Positions 8,456 through 15,443 of a stretch of 24,958 nucleotides of DNA are shown piece after piece (positions within the stretch are counted from its first letter, which is position 1; each line of letters opens with the position of its first letter). The translations under genes and the position numbers were made by a program. The notes beneath the pieces were generated by a model, which saw only the letters and a list, made by a program, of their open reading frames with translations, did not search any database and was not told the origin of the DNA. This stretch comes from Myxococcales bacterium UBA1238 (GTDB taxonomy: Bacteria; Myxococcota_A; Bradymonadia; UBA7976; UBA1532), in contig DBWM01000059.1 in the NCBI GenBank assembly GCA_002309015.1, positions 32,596-57,553 of the forward strand, written 5' to 3'.

Positions 8456-11400
8456 TCAATATTCAGAAGACGACAGATCACCCAACCGCGCTCTCACCAA
8501 CTGCTTGTTGGCTTCAGGCGCACGGCGGGGCAGTTCTGGCAAGGTATAAGCGGACTTACCGCCAGGCAGCATGAGGCCGATACGGACGTAAACGCGCGTA
8601 TCGCTGGCCATCATGTTCTGACCGCTGGCCGAAGCATCGCCCGACATCGTCGTTTCCATTTCAAAGCGCAGGGTGTGCGGCCTCAGGAAGGCGTGACGAC
8701 CGCGGTCGACCGCCGTTGCAGCGTGCTTCATCAGCATGCGCAGCAAAGACCAGCGCCCGGTGTAGTTGTAGCAAAGGGTCTTGCCGTTCACGCTGGCGTT
8801 TTCATCGCGCTGCTCGCTTGCGGGCATGAAGGTTCCGTTTCCGGCCCAGCGGAAGCACATCTTCACGGGATCGTTGCTCTTCCATTGCGCGCTCAGCTTG
8901 GTACCGCGGAAGCCGATGCGCTCCTGGTTGACCTCAGCCCACCATTCGATGATTTGGTTACCGTTGACTTCGCTGTCCGTATTGGCGCGGAAAGCAAAGG
9001 TGGTATCGAGCACCAATTCGGGATCGCTTTCGGAAGAGGAAAGCAAACCGGCAAACAGATCGCGGGAACGCTTGACCTTGCTGATGAAGGCCTTGATTTC
9101 GGCAAATTCAGCTTCGCCGAGGGTGTTCTTGGTGATGCGCGACAAAGCTTCGGCGTGCGCATCGTAGCTGCGATAAAACTCAGCGATATCGCTAGCTTCG
9201 GCCTCGGTGTTGACGTCAGGCGCCGCGAAGGGGAAGCGGCCCGTCAGGCGCTCAGCAAAGAGCGATTGCAGCTTGACATAACCGCGCAGCGTCTCGGTAT
9301 CGAGGATTTCGTCGCAGCGCTTTTGCATGTTTTGCGCGATCAGTTTCTTTTGCTGCGGGAAGAAATCGGTCGAAGTCAGCTTGATCGCATCCTTCAGAAC
9401 AGGCTTGCATTTTTCGAGCACTTCGAGCTTGGCCAGATCTTCCTCGATGAAACGCTCCAAATCTTCGAGATCGTTGCCGGGTACCTTGCGCTCGTATTCG
9501 CCCACAACCTCAATGATCTTGCGCCATTTGGTCACAGCCGTGTCGTTGGCCGCTTCACCGCCCGTCTGAGTAAACTTTTCAACCAGAGGCTGCGCATATT
9601 CTTTCGCCAGCATCATGATCGTCTGACGCTGAGAATCGAGACGCGCCGTCAAATCAGAATCATCGCGCGCACCAAATGCCATCGCGCCCGGGTTCAGACC
9701 GGTATTCCACCAGGAGAACTTGTCACTGCGGATTTGGTAGAGCTTTTCCTGAGCCTGAAGGGCGTCCACCTGAGAAAGAAGCAAACGGGCATCTGTAATC
9801 AGTTTATTATAGATTTCATTCCCTTCGGTCTCAGCGATCTTGCGGTTGACGGTCTTCACCGCGCGATCGATTTGGATGATGGCATCCCATTCGCTCGCCA
9901 GATTCACGATGTAGCGCTTCAGGGTTTCTTTGTCCTGACCAAACACCTGCCCCGAAGAGTCATTTCGGACGGGGGATGCGTAGTTCAAAACAATATCTTT
10001 CGCCCAGTGGCTGAATTCCTTGAACGCAGCTGCCTTTAAGACGAGATGCGTTTCGCCGAGCAGCGTTCTCTGGCTGTCTTCAAACACGTCCAGATCTTTG
10101 GACCAGGAGACCAGCTGGTTATCGAGTTTGTTATTCCACTCATCGCGGCGCCCCACGATGTTGGTCAGCTCATCTCTGAATTCCTTCGGATTATCGACGA
10201 TGAACCTCAGCTCAAAGAATTCGTCCAGCGACTTTTCGAGATTCAGAACCTCAGCCTTGACGCGCACCTTATTCTCGTGCACTTCCAGTAAGTTCGACGA
10301 ATCAAAAATGCTTTCGCGCAACTCGGCATAGCTTCGCTTCACAAAAGCGTCGACCTTGTCACCCATCTTTTGGGTCAGGCCACGGCTGAAAGCGTCGGCA
10401 TTCAAAATGGCGATCAGGTTTAAGAACGCGTCACCAGGGGCGAATTTGGGATCGGCGAGCCAGTCGACCTTGCCTTCAGCAACTTCGTTTTTGAGCGTTT
10501 TGATCGCGTCGTTCAGGCGCACGATCGAGAAATATTCGCCGCTGTGCTCGGAATCGCCGTTGCTCTTCACCTTCTTGATGTTCATGAGCTGGTCGTTCAA
10601 AGCAAGCACAGCGCGGCGCAGGGGATGATTGATGAAGACCTCTCTCTCAAGGCGAGAAAGGTAGAAATAAACCTGTAAATCCGCACGGTTACGATAAATA
10701 TCGAGCGGGATGTCAGGCCAGTTTTCAAGGCTGCTCAACACCGGACGATAGCGATCGGCCTGCTGCTCGAGGTTGGTTTTCACCGTATCTTCCTTGGTCA
10801 GGAACAAATACAGTTCACCCAAATCCTCGGGCGTGTGGTTCGTGTACCGCTGGAAGTTGATGTATAAGTTCTCAACCTGCTTGGCAAAATCGCGCAGCGC
10901 ATCGAAATGCTTCTGCGGATCCGATGTGCCCAAATCCTTGAGTTTGAGCGTATCCTGAACACCGTTGTCGGGCAAAACCGAAGGCGGCTGCCCCACATCC
11001 TGAAAACGCGCATCGAGCTGAGGATTGAGCAATTCCGCCTGCTCGGCCACCTTCACCAACGCGCCCTTCAAGCTTTCGCCCACGCCATTGCTCAGGAGGA
11101 ACGAAAACGCCTTCGATGCGGTCTCGGTGATCGGTTGCGTAAAGCTGGTGGGAACGGTGTAAAGCTCGAACTGCTCCAGGTTGAACGAAGTCAGGGATTC
11201 AAGCAGGGTATATCGCGGCGCGGTGCCTTCCATGGAAACCGCCGTACCGTAATCAAAACTCGCGTTATAGAGCTTCAGCTGTTCCAGGATAGGATTGAAA
11301 GACTCGATCTTGCCGCTCGTGGAACTGGACTGCCACCAGAACATCAGCAAACCGAGCACAACTGCGGCGCCCGACATGATTTTCCACGTGCGCACCGTCT

Positions 11401-12490
11401 TGTTGAGCGCCTTCGCACGAGCCTCGTCGAGGACCGCTAAGCCAGGCTCCTGGAAGATCTTTTCGGAAAACAGCTGCTTGGTAAAGGCCGGTGGTCCCAG
11501 TTCGACGGGCGCATTGGGATCCTGCGGAGCCTTGGTGTCTTTGCCCTTGGGAACAGGCAGCTTACCAGTCAGATAAATGCCGCGCAGAGGCAACGCTTTG
11601 CGGTAAGAAGTCCCCTTGAACATCGGCTCAAGAAACATCTTGAGCGGTTCACGTAAAGCATTGATTTCACGAGGCAAAAGATACAGAGCATCGCGCTCAT
11701 CCTGATCGGTCACCGAAGGCAGCAAATCGAGCTGCGAAGTGCTCGTCGATTCGTGCAAAAAGCCGATCGCCTCGTCAATCCAATCGCTTTGGTAAACTTC
11801 GTCCGGCTGGTAGGGACAAGACCAACCAAAAATCTGCTGGCGAATGGGAGGCGGAACCGCTTGTCCGAAAGCCTGAAACCCTGTGATCGACTCGCATCCC
11901 GTCAGCACGATGTAAACCGGCACATGCACGCCGAGTTCATACTGCGTCTCGCGCAAACGATCGGCCATCGCTTCCGCTTTGCGGTGCAGAGTCGAGGTTT
12001 GCTCAGGCGTGCGGGCTTTTAAGTCGTTGACGTTGATCGCAACGATCATGCCATCGAGCGGACGCCGAGGACGATTCATTTGCAATGCGCGCAGGGCCTC
12101 CGCCCAGGCACCGCTGGCCTTTTTGCTGCCAAATATGCGCTTTAAAAGGCCTTTTTTCAGCTTCCCCGGTCCACCTTTTTGGGCGAAATATGTCGAGGAA
12201 AAATCGATCACCACAGCGTTGTCGAAGAACCACCAGAACGTTGCCTGATCTTCTTCGAGGCCAAAGCTGTTGGGAGATCCCGGGCGAGCCGTAATGCCCG
12301 TCGAGGGCAGCAGCAAATCTTTACCACTGTCCGCTTCACCGATCATGCCGAACCAGGGGATCTGGTAGATGGCATCATTGCTGCGAAGAAGCGCCGTCAG
12401 CTCTTTTGTTGCCCGCGTGAAAGACTTTTGAATTGCAGAACCCGAGACAGCCGCAGTCCCGTCATCGGTCCCCATTGCTTTATTCGCCAC
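8456..12490 (-). CDS. tssM: T6SS inner-membrane core protein TssM (IcmF-like), degenerate nucleotide-binding motifs
   Basis: TssM spans the inner membrane and periplasm and links TssL to the lipoprotein TssJ. The 1344-residue product has a cytoplasmic GTPase-like domain (about 35-300), a single clear membrane segment at about 371-388 (IMSGAAVVLGLLMFWW), and a long periplasmic part of about 950 residues. The C-terminus has the family beta domain (ending near RVYVRIGLMLPGG). The P-loop position reads GEADSGKD (51-58), lacking the final Thr/Ser. The usual DTAG site reads VVIDFSS (93-99). The usual TKCD site reads TGCES (197-201). No N-terminal transmembrane hairpin precedes the domain, unlike enterobacterial TssM. 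The start is GTG at 12490, 12 bp after the tssL stop; an in-frame ATG lies at 12475. Confidence 0.95.
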   Translation of the reverse strand: MANKAMGTDDGTAAVSGSAIQKSFTRATKELTALLRSNDAIYQIPWFGMIGEADSGKDLLLPSTGITARPGSPNSFGLEEDQATFWWFFDNAVVIDFSSTYFAQKGGPGKLKKGLLKRIFGSKKASGAWAEALRALQMNRPRRPLDGMIVAINVNDLKARTPEQTSTLHRKAEAMADRLRETQYELGVHVPVYIVLTGCESITGFQAFGQAVPPPIRQQIFGWSCPYQPDEVYQSDWIDEAIGFLHESTSTSQLDLLPSVTDQDERDALYLLPREINALREPLKMFLEPMFKGTSYRKALPLRGIYLTGKLPVPKGKDTKAPQDPNAPVELGPPAFTKQLFSEKIFQEPGLAVLDEARAKALNKTVRTWKIMSGAAVVLGLLMFWWQSSSTSGKIESFNPILEQLKLYNASFDYGTAVSMEGTAPRYTLLESLTSFNLEQFELYTVPTSFTQPITETASKAFSFLLSNGVGESLKGALVKVAEQAELLNPQLDARFQDVGQPPSVLPDNGVQDTLKLKDLGTSDPQKHFDALRDFAKQVENLYINFQRYTNHTPEDLGELYLFLTKEDTVKTNLEQQADRYRPVLSSLENWPDIPLDIYRNRADLQVYFYLSRLEREVFINHPLRRAVLALNDQLMNIKKVKSNGDSEHSGEYFSIVRLNDAIKTLKNEVAEGKVDWLADPKFAPGDAFLNLIAILNADAFSRGLTQKMGDKVDAFVKRSYAELRESIFDSSNLLEVHENKVRVKAEVLNLEKSLDEFFELRFIVDNPKEFRDELTNIVGRRDEWNNKLDNQLVSWSKDLDVFEDSQRTLLGETHLVLKAAAFKEFSHWAKDIVLNYASPVRNDSSGQVFGQDKETLKRYIVNLASEWDAIIQIDRAVKTVNRKIAETEGNEIYNKLITDARLLLSQVDALQAQEKLYQIRSDKFSWWNTGLNPGAMAFGARDDSDLTARLDSQRQTIMMLAKEYAQPLVEKFTQTGGEAANDTAVTKWRKIIEVVGEYERKVPGNDLEDLERFIEEDLAKLEVLEKCKPVLKDAIKLTSTDFFPQQKKLIAQNMQKRCDEILDTETLRGYVKLQSLFAERLTGRFPFAAPDVNTEAEASDIAEFYRSYDAHAEALSRITKNTLGEAEFAEIKAFISKVKRSRDLFAGLLSSSESDPELVLDTTFAFRANTDSEVNGNQIIEWWAEVNQERIGFRGTKLSAQWKSNDPVKMCFRWAGNGTFMPASEQRDENASVNGKTLCYNYTGRWSLLRMLMKHAATAVDRGRHAFLRPHTLRFEMETTMSGDASASGQNMMASDTRVYVRIGLMLPGGKSAYTLPELPRRAPEANKQLVRARLGDLSSSEY

Positions 12491-12502
12491 AGCCGCTCGC
12501 CC

Positions 12503-13312
12503 TTATTTTCCGGTCGGTTGAAAATTTACGCCCGATTGCGATTGAACCTTGGGTTGCTTCGCAGATTTGACTTGCTTCGAGTTTTCAATCCAGCTGACAG
12601 TTTTCTCTGTCACAGCGCGCACTTCGCGGGTCTGACCGAACCAAATCAGATGGCCAACGGCAAAGTAAGCGATCACAATCAGAACGAAGAGGACCTGCCA
12701 CATTTTAGCGGTAGGCATTTTCTCTTTGGGTTCATTGGTGATCGTATGCTCGTAGGCATCAGGAAATGCAGGCTTGGAAGGATCCAGAGAACCCGTCTGC
12801 CCCAGTCCCACAAAATACGCCAAGCGCTCGCGATATGAGACGATTTGATCTTCTTCATGCCCGCGGAAACGGCCTTTGAAGCCGAGGAGCAACGCGATCA
12901 GATAAGCGGTTGCCACCTCTTCCTTCGACTTGTCGCGGGAGGCCAGAAGCTGATCAATTTCATCAAAGAACGCGACGCCCGCACGCTGGGTGCCAAAGAT
13001 TTGCTTTTCGAGGAGGTTGTTCAACCAGGCTGTACGTCCAGGCCAGTCACCTCGGACATGCAAAAACGCGTCATCCGCCAAAGCGACCATTACGTAGCGC
13101 ATTGCATCGTACAGATGGTAACCCACTTCATCGGGGCTATCACCCAAAGATCGCAATTGATCGTCCATGAAGCTGCGCAACTCGCCCTGAACGCGGTCAA
13201 TGGTCACATCGGCCCCATCCTGATCGATTTGCTGCTTCATGCGCACGATCAAACCGTAAAAATCTCGGAGCTTGTTGAGCAATGCCGAGCGGCTCAGTTG
13301 TGCAGCGTTCAC
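12503..13312 (-). CDS. tssL: T6SS inner-membrane protein TssL (DotU/IcmH family)
   Basis: TssL is a tail-anchored partner of TssM whose cytoplasmic domain contacts the baseplate through TssK. The 269-residue product has the DotU-type helical domain at about residues 10-170, with DEVGYHLYDAMRYVMVALAD, then LLEKQIFGT and ELR/YFVGLGQ elements. One membrane helix lies at about 205-225 (WQVLFVLIVIAYFAVGHLIWF). After it come about 45 residues rich in Lys/Gln/Ser. There is no OmpA-type peptidoglycan-binding extension, so wall anchoring must come from elsewhere. The start is GTG at 13312 with a strong GAGGGGG six bases upstream. It lies 15 bp after tssK and 12 bp before tssM. Confidence 0.94.
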   Translation of the reverse strand: MNAAQLSRSALLNKLRDFYGLIVRMKQQIDQDGADVTIDRVQGELRSFMDDQLRSLGDSPDEVGYHLYDAMRYVMVALADDAFLHVRGDWPGRTAWLNNLLEKQIFGTQRAGVAFFDEIDQLLASRDKSKEEVATAYLIALLLGFKGRFRGHEEDQIVSYRERLAYFVGLGQTGSLDPSKPAFPDAYEHTITNEPKEKMPTAKMWQVLFVLIVIAYFAVGHLIWFGQTREVRAVTEKTVSWIENSKQVKSAKQPKVQSQSGVNFQPTGK

Positions 13313-13327
13313 CGGATCCCCCTCAAA

Positions 13328-14650
13328 TTAATTCGCCGCGTGTTTCACGTAGAGAAGCACGCGATTCGGAGCAACGTCGTTACTGCCCATGACCGGGTTA
13401 AAGACGTGCATCGTTTCGCCAGGCTCAATGCGACGAAGATCTTCGCCCAAGGTGTAGAGCACCGTACCAGGCCGGCGGCGCAAACCTTCATGTTGATCAT
13501 CGCGAACACGACGCGCGCCGATATCGCGGTTCTTGCTCATCGCATCGATGTGACTGTCGGTACCGATGTAGCAATCTTCGGCCCAGTTGATGATCTCCGG
13601 CGCAGGCTCGCCCAGGAAACCGAGCACCAGTTTGTGACCCACCCATTCTTCGCGGAACGGAATCTGGAAATGGTGACCTTCGCCATCGAGCCGGAATTCT
13701 GTGAAGCTTTCCTGCACACCGAGATCGAGCGTTTCGTTTAAGCCCTTGCCCACGGAATCAAAGAGTTCCGCAATGTTTTCGTGGTCGTAGCGCGGGAAAC
13801 GCGGAATTTCGTCGAGCGAAGCGACCGACGCGACATGCGAGGCCAGGATGCAGAGCGAGACATACATTTGGTACGGATGCATTTCGCCCGAAGCGAGATA
13901 GGCTTCAAACTCAGGCAAACCGGCCAGCAGGCTGCTCAGCTGACGCTCAAATTGAGGCCTGCTGGAGCTGCCCATGGGCGAACGGATCATTTCGAGCAGA
14001 TAATTGGCCTTGCCGCGAACTTTTTTGGCCACTTCTTCGCAGGCGGCCATCACGTTCTTGCACCAGGGATCGCGCGAAATCTTGGTGTGAGGCGGCACGT
14101 AATGGGTCAGGCGGAAGGCCGATTCGACATATTCGATCTCGGCAATCGGCATCCGCACGCGGCCCGCCGTGCCCGCTTCGCCCGCAATCAGCTGTGCATT
14201 GGGCTTTAAGCGGGGAATGGGCACCGCAACCTGGCCCTCATCTGCTTCCGGATCTTCGTCTGAAACCGAAGACCCCGCATCGACCAGATAACGCGCCATC
14301 ACGCCCTGACGGTCAGCAACGGCAGCATCAGGTACGCAAAGGTAAACGCGAACCGGATTGCGCTCCGCATCGCTCTTAAAGGGTGCCAAATCCAAATCGG
14401 GCAGAGAGCCCGAAACGTACATGCCATCGGGCATTATCGCTTCGATCTCAGTAACGCGCAGCGTGCGATCATCCAGCAAAGCTTCATCAATGACGATATG
14501 GCTCACACCCCAAAAATAAGGGCACGCCATGTTTGCATAGTGATGCAGGAGCACTTCAAAGCGCCGGGTCTGCTGCTGGAAATGTTGTGGTGCCAACAGC
14601 ATGCCTTCGTGCCAACGGATAGCGTTCGGAATATCTAAGCTCTTTTTCAA
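13328..14650 (-). CDS. tssK: T6SS baseplate-membrane adaptor TssK
   Basis: TssK is the trimeric adaptor that joins the TssFG wedges to the TssJLM complex. The 440-residue product opens with the family hallmark IRWHEGMLLAPQHFQQQ (about residues 11-27) and continues with the HYANMACPYFWGVSHIVID segment. The C-terminal domain shows YCIGTDSHID-like and LGEDLRRIEPGETMHVF segments. The start is TTG at 14650, supported by GAGGGG about six bases upstream and by the conserved motif lying at the expected distance from the N-terminus. No ATG precedes the motif. About 90 bp separate it from tssJ and 15 bp from tssL. Confidence 0.95.
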   Translation of the reverse strand: MKKSLDIPNAIRWHEGMLLAPQHFQQQTRRFEVLLHHYANMACPYFWGVSHIVIDEALLDDRTLRVTEIEAIMPDGMYVSGSLPDLDLAPFKSDAERNPVRVYLCVPDAAVADRQGVMARYLVDAGSSVSDEDPEADEGQVAVPIPRLKPNAQLIAGEAGTAGRVRMPIAEIEYVESAFRLTHYVPPHTKISRDPWCKNVMAACEEVAKKVRGKANYLLEMIRSPMGSSSRPQFERQLSSLLAGLPEFEAYLASGEMHPYQMYVSLCILASHVASVASLDEIPRFPRYDHENIAELFDSVGKGLNETLDLGVQESFTEFRLDGEGHHFQIPFREEWVGHKLVLGFLGEPAPEIINWAEDCYIGTDSHIDAMSKNRDIGARRVRDDQHEGLRRRPGTVLYTLGEDLRRIEPGETMHVFNPVMGSNDVAPNRVLLYVKHAAN

Positions 14651-14738
14651 CGCTTCCCCTCTCAGGGTGCAACAAAGTGAAAAATTTCAGGTCCAAAGGG
14701 TCATGGACGACGCGACATTTTTAAGCCCTGGCAGCGAA

Positions 14739-15242
14739 TTAATCGAGTTTTTTCACAGCCAGCTCATCTTTTCCAAGGTAAATCAAAATATGATTTTCCT
14801 TTACCGTAAAACTGAATCGGTGAGGTGATTCCTTGTCATCCGGAGAAACCGCATAGGGATTGTTGAAATAGTCTGCAAAAACAATACCTTGCGCCTTGCG
14901 TCCCTGGAGATGCATCCGCCGGTTGCTCACCTTTTGCCCTGGCATAAGCTCCCATTCATAAAGTTCAAAGTCTTTACGATCGGGGTTATCCCGCTTCCTT
15001 TGCTCCGATTCCTGGAACCATTCATTTGCGGTCATCTTGCGGATTTCTTTAAATATATCCTCGTTGTAGACGACCAGCACCGCCACACCCACGGGCGCGT
15101 TGTTATTCGCCTCCAAATCCGCTTCGATGCTCAGGTTTAAATATTCAGGAGCTCCACCGCATGCAGTCAAACCCAACCCAACCAACAACAAAGTCATGCA
15201 TGCTTTGCAGACCAACCAAAAGGCAGAAGAATACAATTTCAT
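14739..15242 (-). CDS. tssJ: T6SS outer-membrane lipoprotein TssJ
   Basis: TssJ is the small transthyretin-like lipoprotein that anchors TssM to the outer membrane. The 167-residue product has a lipoprotein signal peptide with a hydrophobic stretch (about residues 16-25) and a lipobox GLTAC, placing the acylated Cys at position 28. The rest matches the TssJ pattern: an N-terminal strand (LNLSIEADLEANNN), APVGVAVLVVY, then a PGQKVSNRRM segment and ENHILIYLGK near the end. The start is ATG 15242, which gives a proper signal peptide. The open frame extends upstream to 15335, but that would bury the signal. It is the first gene of the T6SS operon. Confidence 0.9.
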   Translation of the reverse strand: MKLYSSAFWLVCKACMTLLLVGLGLTACGGAPEYLNLSIEADLEANNNAPVGVAVLVVYNEDIFKEIRKMTANEWFQESEQRKRDNPDRKDFELYEWELMPGQKVSNRRMHLQGRKAQGIVFADYFNNPYAVSPDDKESPHRFSFTVKENHILIYLGKDELAVKKLD

Positions 15243-15281
15243 ACAACCGCCACCGTTCGCGATGTTTCGAGTCGCAGGCTT

Positions 15282-15310
15282 ATAACAATTGATAATTGAA
15301 GGCGTGTCAA
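15282..15310 (-). promoter_or_regulatory. sigma70-type promoter candidate for the T6SS operon
   Basis: The minus strand carries a perfect TTGACA (15310-15305). After 17 bp comes TGTTAT (15287-15282), or TTATAA at 19-bp spacing. Transcription would start near 15275, about 33 bp upstream of tssJ. An inverted repeat CAATT-GAT-AATTG (15286-15298) lies between the hexamers and could be an operator. The position at the head of the operon supports it. Confidence 0.5.
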
Positions 15311-15350
15311 ACAATTCCCGCACCTCTTGAAACAATGTTTTTCATTTTTC

Positions 15351-15367
15351 TTGGCACGCTTTTTGCA
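15351..15367 (+). promoter_or_regulatory. sigma54 (-24/-12) promoter, rightward
   Basis: TTGGCACG-CTTT-TTGCA matches the sigma54 consensus YTGGCACG-N4-TTGCW at every defined position, with GG (15353-15354) and GC (15365-15366) exactly 10 bp apart. It points right, away from tssJ and into the 3' end of the convergent exporter gene. Transcription would start near 15378. No convincing coding gene lies downstream on this strand, so any product would be an antisense or small RNA. A chance match cannot be excluded. Confidence 0.55.
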
Positions 15368-15443
15368 TGTCAAATGAAAAGCAATCCAATTCCGCAGAAT
15401 CCTTGTCTTTTTACTCCGCTCATTTTTTCAAAATCCGCAGAGC

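Noticed and set aside
8675..10039. Long plus-strand open frame (about 450 codons) inside tssM
   Set aside because: It is antisense to a clear TssM coding region, has no recognisable domain, and is expected from codon bias on the opposite strand.
14519..14537. Second sigma54-like sequence inside tssK
   Set aside because: The GG-to-GC spacing is 12 rather than 10 bp, and it lies within coding sequence.
15243..15335. N-terminal extension of TssJ to 15335
   Set aside because: It would bury the lipoprotein signal peptide and would cover the predicted promoter; ATG 15242 gives a normal lipobox position.
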